From assembly GCA_015488555.1 (NCBI GenBank), contig WFNO01000115.1, positions 1-40,106 of the forward strand: a stretch of 40,106 bases of DNA, read 5' to 3'. The notes under the pieces were generated by a model. The model did not search any database, was not told where the DNA came from, and saw only the letters and a program-made list of their open reading frames with translations. Positions 20,320 through 29,764 of this stretch are shown one piece after another. The position numbers and the translations under genes are program-made. Position 1 is the first letter of the stretch, and every line of letters starts with the position of its first letter. Origin of the DNA: Gammaproteobacteria bacterium. Lineage in GTDB: Bacteria > Pseudomonadota > Gammaproteobacteria > SZUA-140.

Positions 20320-23124
20320 ATGATCGACAGCGACAAGAAACTGCGCGCCCGGGTCAAGCTTTTCGGCAATCTCCTGGGCAACGTCCTGCGCGCCCAGGCA
20401 GGCGGCCGTGTGTTCGTGGCGGTAGAGGCCCTGCGCAAGGGTTACATTCGCCTGCGACAGGAAGAGTCCCCGGCCAAGCGCAAGCAGCTTGCGCGCATCA
20501 TCCAGAAACTGGATCCCCAGATACTGACCCATGTAGTAAGGGCCTTCAGCACCTATTTCAGCCTGGTGAACATCGCCGAGGAGGCCTACCAGCACCAGTT
20601 ACGCCGTCAGTTGCGTCGGCGGCGGCGCAGCTGGACCGGTTCCTTCGAAGAGACCCTGCAACAGTTCCGCAAGGAGCGCATCTCCGCTGAACAACTGCAG
20701 ACCCTGCTGGACCGGCTCAGCTACATGCCCGTCATCACCGCCCACCCTACGGAATCCAAACGCCACACCATCATGGAGGCACAGCGTCGCATCTTCGTCA
20801 CCAGCCAGCAGCTGGACGACAGTCGCCTGTCCAAGGAAGAGCGGGAGGCCGTGGTGCGGGATCTGGAGACCAAGATCCAGATCCTATGGAAGACCGACGA
20901 GGTACGCGCGCAGCGCCCCCAGGTCATCGGTGAAATCCGCCACGGAATCTATTATTTCCAGGACAGCCTGTTTCAGGCCATTCCCAGCATGTACCGGGAA
21001 TTCGAGCAAGCCCTGGCGCGCGTCTACGGCGACGGCGAGGGCGAGCAAGCGGCTGCGCCCATCCGCCTGCCCAGTTTCCTGCGTTTCGGTTCCTGGATCG
21101 GCGGCGACCGGGACGGCAATCCCAACGTCACGCCCCAGACCACGGCGACGGCGGTGCGCTTGCATCACGCCACAGTGCTCAAGGAATACCTGCGGCGTAT
21201 CAACCAGCTCAGTCACGAACTCACCCAATCCATACTCTTATGCCAGCCCAGCGAGGCCTTCCTCGCCAGCCTGAAACGAGACGAGCGCTTCGCCGCCGCT
21301 GCCTTTCCCGACAACCCGGACCGCTTTCGCCGCGAACCCTACCGGCGCAAACTCTACATCATGCGCCATCGCCTGCAGCACATGCTCGACGACGTGCGCC
21401 GGCGCCTGGAGGGGCAATCCTGTCCCGCGGCCGAGGAGACCTATCCCAATGCCGGCGCCTTGCTGGAGGACCTCTATCTCATGCGCGACTCGCTCGCCTC
21501 CCACGGCGACGCCAACGTGGCCGACGGCCATCTCAAGGATCTGATCCGTCTGGTGGAGAGCTGCGGTTTCTTCCTCGTGCACCTGGACGTGCGCCAGGAA
21601 TCCAGCCGCCACACCGAGGCCGTGGCGGAACTGTGCGCCCGGCTGCCCGAACCGGTGGACTACACCGCCCTGACGGAACGCGAGCGCCTGGAACTCCTGG
21701 CCCGGCAGCTCGCCCGCCCGCCCCTGGACCTGGACCTGGAACGCCTTTCTCCTGCCACCCGCGAGACCCTGGAAGTATTCGCGGTGATGAAGGCCATGCG
21801 CGAAGAGATCAGTCCAGAGGCCTTTGGCAGTTACGTGATCTCCATGACCCACAGCGCCAGCCACGTGCTGGAAGTCCTGTTCCTGGCCCAGCAGATGAGC
21901 CTCGCCGGCCGCCGGCCGGACGGCCGCTGGTATTGCGACCTGCGCGTGGCGCCTCTGTTCGAGACCATCGAAGATCTGCAACACATCGAACCGGTGCTCG
22001 CCACGCTCCTGGACCAGCCCACCTATGCCGCCCTGCTCAAGGCCTCGGGCAACCTGCAGGAAATCATGTTGGGGTATTCGGACTCCTGCAAGGACGGTGG
22101 CATGCTCTCCTCCTCTTGGAACCTCTACAAGGCCCAACTCAAGATCATCGACATCACGACACAACGTGGAGTGGAGTGCCGCCTGTTCCACGGTCGCGGC
22201 GGTACCATCGGCCGCGGCGGCGGCCCCACGCACGAAGCCATCCTGTCCCAGCCGCCGGGAACGGTGCACGGCCGCATCAAGTTCACGGAACAGGGGGAGA
22301 TGGTCTCCTACAAATACAGCAACCGGGAAACCGCGGTCTACGAGCTGGCGGTGGGCATCACCGGCCTGCTCAAGGCGAGCAAATGCGTCATCGCCCCGGC
22401 CCCCGAGACCAATCCGCGCCACAGTGAGATCATGGAACACCTGGCCCGCTACGGCGAAGAGGCCTACCGCGACCTGGTGGACCGCACCGAGGGATTCCTG
22501 GACTATTTCTACGAGGCCACGCCGGTGAACGAGATCGCCCTGCTCAACATCGGCTCCCGTCCTTCCCACCGCAAGCGCAACGACCGTTCCAAGGATTCCA
22601 TCCGCGCCATTCCCTGGGTGTTCGGATGGGCTCAATCCCGCCACACCCTGCCCGCCTGGTACGGCATCGGCACGGCCCTGCAGGCCTGGGTGCAGGATCA
22701 TCCGGAACGCCAGGAGGAATTGCGCGACATGTACCGGCGCTGGCCCTTCTTCCGCGCCCTGCTCAGCAATACCCAGATGGCCCTGTTCAAGGCGGACATG
22801 CACATCGCCCGCCAGTACGCGGGCCTGTGTCACGACCGGCAACTGGCGCAGGCGGTCTTCCGGCGGATCGAGGCGGAATACCGGCGTACCGTGGAGCACA
22901 CCCTGGCGGCCGCCGGCGCTAGCCGCCTGATCGAGGAGAATCCCACCCTGGCCCTGTCGCTCAGCCGCCGCAATCCTTATCTCGATCCCCTGAGCCACAT
23001 CCAGGTCACGCTCCTGCGGCGCTGCCGCGACCCGGAATTGGGCGAGGAACAACGGCGGATGTGGCTCGATCCCCTGCTGCGTTCCATCAACGCCATCGCC
23101 GCCGGCATGCGCAACACCGGCTGA
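20320..23124 (+). CDS. ppc: Phosphoenolpyruvate carboxylase
   Basis: VITAHPTESKR, GSWIGGDRDGNPNVTPQTT, GYSDSCKDGGMLSSSWNLYKAQ, FHGRGGTIGRGGGPTHEAILSQPPGTV, C-terminal NTG. Confidence 0.98.
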   Translation: MIDSDKKLRARVKLFGNLLGNVLRAQAGGRVFVAVEALRKGYIRLRQEESPAKRKQLARIIQKLDPQILTHVVRAFSTYFSLVNIAEEAYQHQLRRQLRRRRRSWTGSFEETLQQFRKERISAEQLQTLLDRLSYMPVITAHPTESKRHTIMEAQRRIFVTSQQLDDSRLSKEEREAVVRDLETKIQILWKTDEVRAQRPQVIGEIRHGIYYFQDSLFQAIPSMYREFEQALARVYGDGEGEQAAAPIRLPSFLRFGSWIGGDRDGNPNVTPQTTATAVRLHHATVLKEYLRRINQLSHELTQSILLCQPSEAFLASLKRDERFAAAAFPDNPDRFRREPYRRKLYIMRHRLQHMLDDVRRRLEGQSCPAAEETYPNAGALLEDLYLMRDSLASHGDANVADGHLKDLIRLVESCGFFLVHLDVRQESSRHTEAVAELCARLPEPVDYTALTERERLELLARQLARPPLDLDLERLSPATRETLEVFAVMKAMREEISPEAFGSYVISMTHSASHVLEVLFLAQQMSLAGRRPDGRWYCDLRVAPLFETIEDLQHIEPVLATLLDQPTYAALLKASGNLQEIMLGYSDSCKDGGMLSSSWNLYKAQLKIIDITTQRGVECRLFHGRGGTIGRGGGPTHEAILSQPPGTVHGRIKFTEQGEMVSYKYSNRETAVYELAVGITGLLKASKCVIAPAPETNPRHSEIMEHLARYGEEAYRDLVDRTEGFLDYFYEATPVNEIALLNIGSRPSHRKRNDRSKDSIRAIPWVFGWAQSRHTLPAWYGIGTALQAWVQDHPERQEELRDMYRRWPFFRALLSNTQMALFKADMHIARQYAGLCHDRQLAQAVFRRIEAEYRRTVEHTLAAAGASRLIEENPTLALSLSRRNPYLDPLSHIQVTLLRRCRDPELGEEQRRMWLDPLLRSINAIAAGMRNTG

Positions 23125-23198
23125 CAATCGTGACGTGCTGTTAAGGCACGTTCGTGAAAAACCGGAAAAGACAGGACAAGAGACAGGGACAGGGCGGC

Positions 23199-23579
23199 TC
23201 AGGCCACCTGCAGGGGGATGCTGTTGCGGGTGTGGGTGATCTTGTTGGCGGCGTCCAGATACACCAGGCGGGGCGCGTAACGAGCCAGTTCCCGGCTCTC
23301 CACCACGGCATAGGTGCAGATAATCACCCGGTCACCGGGGCGTGCCTTGTGGGCGGCGGCGCCGTTCACCGAGATGATGCCGGAGTCGCGCTGGGCGCGA
23401 ATGGCATAAGTGACGAAGCGCTCACCGTTGTCGATGTTGTAGACATGGATCTGTTCGTATTCACGGATATCGGCGGCCTCCAGCAGCGCCTCGTCGATGG
23501 CGCAGGAGCCCTCGTAGTCCCGCTCCACATGGGTCACGCAGGCGCGGTGCAGTTTGGCCTTCAACATGGTCCGGTTCAT
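23199..23579 (-). CDS. panD: Aspartate 1-decarboxylase
   Basis: [38 protein letters not shown] (Gly-Ser self-cleavage site YEGSC), [15 protein letters not shown]. Confidence 0.97.
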   Translation of the reverse strand: MNRTMLKAKLHRACVTHVERDYEGSCAIDEALLEAADIREYEQIHVYNIDNGERFVTYAIRAQRDSGIISVNGAAAHKARPGDRVIICTYAVVESRELARYAPRLVYLDAANKITHTRNSIPLQVA

Positions 23580-23735
23580 GGGCATCTCATCACGATACAC
23601 TTCAGTGGTGGCAATCACGGGCTCCACCACGGAGTTCATGTGGCGTAACTCGTGTGGCAAAACAGGCAAAAGACATCATGCCTGCGTTCCATTGCCCGCC
23701 CGCGCATTGTAGCACCACCCTCCGGCGCACTCCAA

Positions 23736-23774
23736 GGAGGGTATGGGCGGAGAGTATGGGCGGAGGGTATGAGC
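23736..23774. repeat. Three tandem 13-bp repeats in the panC-panD intercistronic region
   Basis: ggagggtatgggc/ggagagtatgggc/ggagggtatgagc. Confidence 0.9.
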
Positions 23775-23816
23775 AGAAAAGCACGGATTCAGCATACATG
23801 GCGCTGGACCGAAGGA

Positions 23817-24686
23817 TCACCTGCCCTCGGGCGGCGGTGCGGGCACCGCGACATTGTCGATGAGACGCGCGCGCCCCAACCAGGCGGCGGCGAGAATGCG
23901 CAAGGCTCCCGATTCCTCTTTCGCGGGCAGCTCGAGATCCGCCGCCCGACGAATGGCGAAATACTCGGGGCGAAAACCCGCCCGTTCCAACCTGGCCATA
24001 CCCTGCGCCTCCAGAGCCGCGTAGTCCCGCCGGCCCGAAGCCACCGCCTCGGCCGCCTCGCACAGGATACGATAGAGCGCGGGCGCGCGGCGCCGCTCCT
24101 CCTCGTCCAGATAGCGGTTGCGTGAGCTCATGGCCAGGCCATCCCTTTCGCGCACCGTAGGCACGGCCACGATCTCCACCTCCAGCGCCAGTTCTTCCAC
24201 CATGCGGCGAATGAGCAGTAATTGCTGGAAGTCCTTTTCGCCGAACAAGGCGACGTTGGGATGCACGATATTGAACAGTTTGTTGACCACCGTGGCCACG
24301 CCGGTGAAATGACCGGGACGGTAGGCACCACACAGGATCTCCGAAAGTCCGGGCACCACCACCCGCGTGCTCTGTTCCAGCGGCCGCCGGTAGAATTCCT
24401 CTGCCGCCGGAGCGAAGAGCAGATCCACGTCCTGGGCCTCCAGCAGGGCCATGTCCTCGGTCAGGGTGCGGGGATAGGCAGCGAAATCGCGCGCGTCGTT
24501 GAACTGCATGGGATTGACGAAGATGCTCACTGCCACCGCCGGCGCCCGGCACTGCGCCTCGGCCACCAAGGCCATGTGGCCATCGTGCAGATTACCCATG
24601 GTGGGCACGAAGGCCAAGCTGCCACGCTGCTGGCGCAGGGCCCGTGCTGCCTCCCGCATGGCCTCGATGTCGCGCTGCACTTCCAT
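23817..24686 (-). CDS. panC: Pantothenate synthetase
   Basis: LAFVPTMGNLHDGHMALV, VSIFVNPMQFN, FGEKDFQQLLLIRRMV, GLAMSSRNRYL. Confidence 0.97.
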   Translation of the reverse strand: MEVQRDIEAMREAARALRQQRGSLAFVPTMGNLHDGHMALVAEAQCRAPAVAVSIFVNPMQFNDARDFAAYPRTLTEDMALLEAQDVDLLFAPAAEEFYRRPLEQSTRVVVPGLSEILCGAYRPGHFTGVATVVNKLFNIVHPNVALFGEKDFQQLLLIRRMVEELALEVEIVAVPTVRERDGLAMSSRNRYLDEEERRRAPALYRILCEAAEAVASGRRDYAALEAQGMARLERAGFRPEYFAIRRAADLELPAKEESGALRILAAAWLGRARLIDNVAVPAPPPEGR

Positions 24687-24707
24687 CACATCCCACCGCA
24701 CAGGTGA

Positions 24708-25520
24708 TCATTCATAGCTGTGTTCGGGCCCGGGAAAGCGTCCGCTCTGTACCGCCTCCACGTAGGCCCGTATCGCCGCCGGGATGTCGCCCGTGCGGGT
24801 CAGGAAATTCTCACAGAAACGCGGCCGCCGCCCTGGCGTGATCCCCAGTATGTCGTGCAGCACCAGGACTTGGCCGTCACAGCCGGGTCCGGCGCCGATG
24901 CCAATGACCGGTACCGGCACGCTGCGGCTGAGTTCGGCGGCCAGCGCCGCTGGCACGCATTCGAGTAGCAACAGATCGGCGCCGGCCTTGCACAGCAGGC
25001 GGGCCTCCTCCAGCATGCGCCGCGCCGCCTCCGGATCGCGGCCCTGCACGGGGTAGCCCCCCAACTTGTGCACCGACTGGGGCAGCAGGCCCAGGTGGGC
25101 GCACACGGGGATGCCGCGCCCGCTGAGCAAGCGCACGGTTTCGGCCATCACCGCCCCGCCTTCGATCTTGACCACCTGGGCTCCCCCTTCCTTGAGCAGG
25201 CGACCGGCACTGGCCAGGGCCTGCTGCGGTGTGGCATCGCTCATGAACGGCATGTCCGCCATGACCAGGGCCCGGCGCCGCCCCCGGGCCACACAGGCGC
25301 AATGATAGATCATTTCCTCCAGGGTCACCGGCAAGGTGGTATCGTGCCCCTGCACCACCATGCCCAGGGAGTCCCCCACCAGCAACACCTCCACCCCCGC
25401 ATTCTCCAGCAGGCGGGCGAAACTGGCATCGTAGGCGGTCAGGCAGGCGAAACGCTCCCCGCGCGCCTTCCTGCGTTGCAGCGCCTTGATGGTGATGGGT
25501 TGGTCGCCTGTCGGGCTCAT
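24708..25520 (-). CDS. panB: 3-methyl-2-oxobutanoate hydroxymethyltransferase
   Basis: CLTAYDASFARLLENAGVEVLLVGDSLGMVVQGHDTTLPVTLEEMIYH, KIEGG, PVCAHLGLLPQSVHKLGGYPVQG, GIGAGPGCDGQVLVLHD. Confidence 0.97.
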   Translation of the reverse strand: MSPTGDQPITIKALQRRKARGERFACLTAYDASFARLLENAGVEVLLVGDSLGMVVQGHDTTLPVTLEEMIYHCACVARGRRRALVMADMPFMSDATPQQALASAGRLLKEGGAQVVKIEGGAVMAETVRLLSGRGIPVCAHLGLLPQSVHKLGGYPVQGRDPEAARRMLEEARLLCKAGADLLLLECVPAALAAELSRSVPVPVIGIGAGPGCDGQVLVLHDILGITPGRRPRFCENFLTRTGDIPAAIRAYVEAVQSGRFPGPEHSYE

Positions 25521-25526
25521 GGCGCC

Positions 25527-26195
25527 TTACAACTGCAGCGGCATGGGATTGAAATAGAGGCGGCCGCTGGTAACGGTACGGATCTTCTCCAGCAGCGCCG
25601 CGTAGTCCTCTTCCTTGGTGATGGGATCGATCTCGGCGACATTGACGATCAACAGGGGCGAGGCATCGTAATAATGGAACAGGCGGGCATAGCCGTCCAC
25701 CACCCGGCGCAGGTATTCCTCGTCGATGGCCTGCTCGTAGGGAACCCCCCGGCGCCGGATACGGGCCTGCAGCACCTCCACCGGTGCCTGCAGGTAGACC
25801 ACCAGATCGGGCCGGGGGGCATCCAGGGTGAGCCGCTCGTACACCTGTTCGTAGAGCCGCAGTTCATCGTCATCCAGCGTGAGGCGGGCGAACAGGCGGT
25901 CCTTCTCCATGAGGAAATCCGCCACCCGCACCGGCCGGAAGATGTCCCGCTGGCGCAGGGACTGGAGTTGTTGCGCGCGCTGGAACAGGAAGAAGAGCTG
26001 GGTCTGCAAGGCCGCCGCCCGCGGCTCGCGATAGAAACGCTCCAGGAAGGGATTCTCGTCCGCCCTTTCCAGGAGCATGTCCGCGCCGAAGCTGCAGGCC
26101 AGGCGCCGGACCAGACTGGTCTTGCCCACCCCGATGGGCCCTTCGACCACGATGTATTCGGGAACGCCGTGTTCAGTGGGCTTGCGTGCGGCCAT
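25527..26195 (-). CDS. Deoxynucleoside kinase family protein (deoxyadenosine/deoxyguanosine kinase-like)
   Basis: IVVEGPIGVGKTSLVRRLA, ENPFLERFY, DFLMEKDRLFARLTLDDDELRLYEQVY, PDLVVYLQAPVEVLQARIRRRG. Confidence 0.88.
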   Translation of the reverse strand: MAARKPTEHGVPEYIVVEGPIGVGKTSLVRRLACSFGADMLLERADENPFLERFYREPRAAALQTQLFFLFQRAQQLQSLRQRDIFRPVRVADFLMEKDRLFARLTLDDDELRLYEQVYERLTLDAPRPDLVVYLQAPVEVLQARIRRRGVPYEQAIDEEYLRRVVDGYARLFHYYDASPLLIVNVAEIDPITKEEDYAALLEKIRTVTSGRLYFNPMPLQL

Positions 26196-26787
26196 CGACA
26201 GGCTCTATGACAGGATCAGGGGAATCCGGAATCGCGTGCAGAGCGATGGCGGACTCGGACAGGCGTTCCAACCCTCGCCGTGGACAGCGGCGCACCAGTT
26301 CCGCCAGGCGGCCCAGTCCAGGCACCACCAGCTGCGGGGCGATCTCCTGCAGAGGGTAGAGCACGAACTCGCGCCGGGCCAGTTCAGGATGGGGCACCTG
26401 GAGTTGCGGGCTGCAAATCGTCTCCTCGCCATACAATAACAAATCGAGGTCCAGGACCCGCGGTCCCCAGCGCACGGCCCCTTCCCGGCGCCGGCCCTGC
26501 CGGTATTCGATGTCCTGCAAGGCGGCCAGCAAGGCCGCCGGCCCCAGGCGGGTGGCGACAGCAGCCACCGCATTGACGTAGTCGGGCTGCCCCGCAGGTC
26601 CCAGTGGACGGCTGCGATAGAGCGCGGAACGGCGCAGCAGGCGGCAGGCAGGCAGGGCATTCAGGGCGGCAAAGGCCCGGGTCAATTGCCCCGCAGGATC
26701 GTGCAGATTACTGCCCAAACCGATGTAGGCGCGAATCTCAGGCGGCATCCGCCCCGCGTTCGTATCCATCCCGGTGTTTCCGTCCAT
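26173..26787 (-). CDS. folK: 2-amino-4-hydroxy-6-hydroxymethyldihydropteridine diphosphokinase
   Basis: AYIGLGSNLHDPAGQLTRAFAAL, LYRSRPLGPAGQPDYVNAVAAV, RWGPRVLDLDLLLYG, VPHPELARREFVLYPLQEIAP. Confidence 0.95.
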   Translation of the reverse strand: MDGNTGMDTNAGRMPPEIRAYIGLGSNLHDPAGQLTRAFAALNALPACRLLRRSALYRSRPLGPAGQPDYVNAVAAVATRLGPAALLAALQDIEYRQGRRREGAVRWGPRVLDLDLLLYGEETICSPQLQVPHPELARREFVLYPLQEIAPQLVVPGLGRLAELVRRCPRRGLERLSESAIALHAIPDSPDPVIEPVDGRTQAH

Positions 26788-28242
26788 TCAGGCCTCCCGG
26801 CGCCGGCGTCTCGTGCGCACGCGCTGCTCAGTCTCGGATGCGCCCGTATCAGACTGGACATGGAATTGGGGTGGGGATTGAGCAGCGGAGGGAGATGCCA
26901 CAGGTGACATGGGAAGGCGCCCAACTTCAGTTCCAGTTTGAATTCTAACTTCAGATTCAGTCCGCGCGCGGGTTCCTTTGCGCCGCCGCCGGCGCCGCCG
27001 GCGGCGGAGGGAGGCGGCCCGAGCCAGGGCCGGGCGTTCCGCCTCCTCCATATCCTGGAAACGGGACCACCAGCGGGCGCATTCTTCCACTTCCTCGCCC
27101 GCCCGGACGCGCAGCAGCAGAAAATCGTAGGCGGCCCGGAAGCGGGGATGGCCGAACAAGCGCAGGGCGCGCTTGGAAGGCACCCGCTCCAGGCGCGGCT
27201 GCAGCAGCCAGATCTCCTGCGCCTGCGCAGCGAAGCGTTTGGGTAACACCACGTGGCGCTGTTCCGCCGCCAGCACCTCGCTACCAGCCGCCTGCATGGC
27301 CTGCAGGGCCGTCATTCCCTCTTCCTGCAAGGCGCGCACGCGCAGGCGCAAGGGCTCCCACAACAGGACTGCGAACAGGAAGGCCGGCGTCACCGGTTTG
27401 CCTTCCGCCAGGCGCTGGTCGGTGTTCTCCAGGGCCCGCACCAGGAACATGTGAGGATATCCCCCCTCCTCTTCCTGCAAAGCCGTCTCAGTATCCGGAA
27501 ACAGGCGGCCGAAGAGCCCGTAATGGCGCAACAACTCGAAGGTCTGCACCGCACAGCCACCGAGAAACAATTTCAATACCTCCTCGAACAGCCGCGCAGG
27601 CGGCACCTCTTCCAGCAGGCCACCCAAGGCACGAATGGGTGCCTCGGTACGCGGATCCAGACGAAAACCCAGCTTGGCCTGGAAGCGTACGGCACGCAGC
27701 ATGCGTACCGGATCCTCCCGGTAGCGTACCTCAGGATCGTCGATGAGGCGCAGCACCCCGGCCTTGAGATCGGCCACCCCCCCCGTATAGTCCACCACCG
27801 AGAAATCGCGGATGTCGTAATACAAGGCGTTGACGGTGAAGTCGCGCCGCCAGGCATCCTCTTCGATGGTGCCGAAGACGTTGTCGCGCACGATCATGCC
27901 GTTCTCGATGACCCGCTCCCCTTCTTCCGCTTCACCGCCCTGGGCGCGGAAAGTCGCCACCTCGATGATCTCCGAGCCGAAATGCACGTGAGCCAGGCGG
28001 AAGCGGCGGCCGATGAGCCGGCAGTTGCGAAAAAGCTTGCGGATCTCCTCTGGACGGGCATCGGTGGCCACGTCGAAATCCTTGGGTTCACGCCCTAATA
28101 GCATGTCCCGTACGCAGCCTCCCACCAGATAGGCGGCATAACCGGCGTTCTTCAAACGGTACAGCACCTTCAGTGCGTTTTCGCTGATCCCGGACCGCGA
28201 AATGACATGCTCGGAACGGGGAATGATCGTGGGACTACTGAT
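26788..28242 (-). CDS. pcnB: Poly(A) polymerase I, with probable non-canonical start codon
   Basis: Conserved IPRSEHVISRSGISENALKVLYRLKNAGYAAYLVGGCVRDMLLGREPKDFDVATDARPEEIRKLFRNCRLIGRRFRLAHVHFG. The frame upstream of the GTG at 28167 is open back to a TAG at 28249-28251; candidate starts ATC 28242, ATC 28227, ATT 28224. Confidence 0.93.
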   Translation of the reverse strand: MSSPTIIPRSEHVISRSGISENALKVLYRLKNAGYAAYLVGGCVRDMLLGREPKDFDVATDARPEEIRKLFRNCRLIGRRFRLAHVHFGSEIIEVATFRAQGGEAEEGERVIENGMIVRDNVFGTIEEDAWRRDFTVNALYYDIRDFSVVDYTGGVADLKAGVLRLIDDPEVRYREDPVRMLRAVRFQAKLGFRLDPRTEAPIRALGGLLEEVPPARLFEEVLKLFLGGCAVQTFELLRHYGLFGRLFPDTETALQEEEGGYPHMFLVRALENTDQRLAEGKPVTPAFLFAVLLWEPLRLRVRALQEEGMTALQAMQAAGSEVLAAEQRHVVLPKRFAAQAQEIWLLQPRLERVPSKRALRLFGHPRFRAAYDFLLLRVRAGEEVEECARWWSRFQDMEEAERPALARAASLRRRRRRRRRKGTRARTESEVRIQTGTEVGRLPMSPVASPSAAQSPPQFHVQSDTGASETEQRVRTRRRRREA

Positions 28243-28281
28243 GGTTTCCTACCTCGATGTGGATTGGCTGTAACGGCTCGC

Positions 28282-28309
28282 TTGTACTCTTGTAAAACGG
28301 CCGTATAAT
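28282..28309 (+). promoter_or_regulatory. Sigma70-like promoter for tRNA-Glu
   Basis: TTGTAC-16 bp-TATAAT, about 54 bp upstream of the tRNA. Confidence 0.7.
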
Positions 28310-28363
28310 AGCCGAAAAAATTTCCCGAAGCTCGCTGAACCTCCCCTAACGAGTACGGACTGC

Positions 28364-28439
28364 GCTCCCTTCGTCTAGCGGCCTAGGACACCGCCCTCTC
28401 ACGGCGGTAACAGGGGTTCGATTCCCCTAGGGAGCGCCA
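28364..28439 (+). tRNA. tRNA-Glu (anticodon CTC), CCA encoded
   Basis: gctcccttcgtctagcggcctaggacaccgccctctcacggcggtaacaggggttcgattcccctagggagcgcca; paired acceptor GCTCCCT/AGGGAGC; anticodon stem CCGCC/GGCGG. Confidence 0.97.
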
Positions 28440-28738
28440 TTCACTTTGATTTCAACAGCTTACGCCAAAACACGGCTTCAGGCAACGTTCGTTCGTTGAC
28501 CTCGAAGGGATCGGCGCGACCTCCCTGCGGGGATTGCTCGGCCCAAGGCAACCGGCGGCGAACCAGACCCGGAACACCGGCCGATATTGGCACAACAGGC
28601 CACACCCCACCGCCACAACATCCGGATGGGGCACGCATTCCACAGCCATGCTCACTGGTTACGATAGTGGGGACGGTGGCCAGCGCAGTCACTGGCCCAC
28701 CCGTTTCGGGGTCGAGGGGGTTGCCGAGAACCATCGGC

Positions 28739-29422
28739 TCACTCGCCAGGAACAGACGCTCCCGGCGCGTAAGGATGGGCGCCGATGCGCAACAGACCAG
28801 CGCGGGCACAATCCTCGTCCAGATGCGCCCCCGGGGCGCCACCCACGCCGATGCCACCTACCACCTCACTACCGAAGCGGATGGGTAGGCCGCCGCCCAA
28901 CATGAGGATGGAGGCGTTCATGTCCTGCAGTCCCTGCAACTCAGGCTTGCGGGCGATGAGTTCGGCAAAGTGGGTCGTGGGCGCCCGCAGGCTGGTGGCA
29001 GTATAGGCCTTGCGGCGACTGCTGTCCACGGTGTGCACCCCGGCGCCGTCGTCGCGCAGCAACACCCGCAGGACCCCACCACGATCCACCACAGCCACGC
29101 TGACCAGGTAACCACCTGCTCGACACTGCTCGAGGGCAGCCTGTGCGGCCTCCAGGGCGAGGACCAGGGGCAATATGGCCTCCCGCGGCAGCGCAGCCTC
29201 ATCGGTCTTCTCAGCCACTGTTCCAACCGAGGTGCCAGTCGCCGCTCCGGCTACACCCGCCCCCGCGGTGCCAAACATCAAAAGCCCCGCCACACAGAAT
29301 CTCACATATCGCTGGACGGCACGCCAGCGGACCATCCCAAACCTGATCCCACTTTCCCTGCGGTCTCGCAGGTTTCGCGACCACATCGAGGGGTATTCCG
29401 AACGTACTACCGGCAGGTTCAT
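28739..29422 (-). CDS. GlcG/HbpS family protein (DUF336-like), probably exported
   Basis: N-terminal hydrophobic segment; AQAALEQCRAGGYLVSVAVVDRGGVLRVLLRDDGAGVHTVDSSRRKAYTATSLRAPT...LMLGGGLPIRFGSEVVGGIGVGGAPGAHLDEDCARAGL; SD GAGGAGG before ATG 29422. Confidence 0.85.
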   Translation of the reverse strand: MNLPVVRSEYPSMWSRNLRDRRESGIRFGMVRWRAVQRYVRFCVAGLLMFGTAGAGVAGAATGTSVGTVAEKTDEAALPREAILPLVLALEAAQAALEQCRAGGYLVSVAVVDRGGVLRVLLRDDGAGVHTVDSSRRKAYTATSLRAPTTHFAELIARKPELQGLQDMNASILMLGGGLPIRFGSEVVGGIGVGGAPGAHLDEDCARAGLLRIGAHPYAPGASVPGE

Positions 29423-29449
29423 CGCTGTCCTCCTCGGCCACTCTGAATT

Positions 29450-29713
29450 TCAGACCATTTCCACCACTTCACTCCCCATCTCTGCGGAGGGATCCAACAA
29501 CGGTCCGAGCATGAATGCCAGCGGCGTGAATCCTTGAGACTCGAGGACCTGAGCCATATCCTCCCAACTACACTGAGGGTCGGCCTCCTGCACTGCAGCC
29601 AACAGGGTGGTGACCCGGCGATAGGCCTCATGCTGCTCGAAATCCAGGGGAATCTGCAACAGGCGCAGATCCCGGAGATCGGCAGCGGGCAAGATCATGT
29701 ACCGGACGGACAT
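29450..29713 (-). CDS. Hypothetical small protein (87 aa), apparently co-transcribed with the GlcG/HbpS-like gene
   Basis: SD GAGGAGG 7 nt upstream of the ATG; 27-bp gap to the next gene. Confidence 0.6.
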   Translation of the reverse strand: MSVRYMILPAADLRDLRLLQIPLDFEQHEAYRRVTTLLAAVQEADPQCSWEDMAQVLESQGFTPLAFMLGPLLDPSAEMGSEVVEMV

Positions 29714-29764
29714 GTGTCATTCCTCCTCGTTGCGGGGATGCATTCGAGTGTAGTGCATCGGTAC

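Noticed and set aside
21238-23127. 629-aa minus-strand ORF antisense to ppc
   Set aside because: Exactly shadows ppc; no recognisable domain.
23132-23154. ACGTGC...GCACGT hairpin between ppc and panD
   Set aside because: Short stem without a T-tract; not convincing as a terminator.
28364-28439. Possible integration site at tRNA-Glu
   Set aside because: No integrase and no repeated tRNA 3' end found downstream in the window, so no genomic island claim.
28441-28857. 138-aa minus-strand ORF downstream of the GlcG/HbpS-like gene
   Set aside because: Overlaps the GlcG/HbpS 3' end in another frame and has no family match I recognise; could be a remnant, but not supportable.
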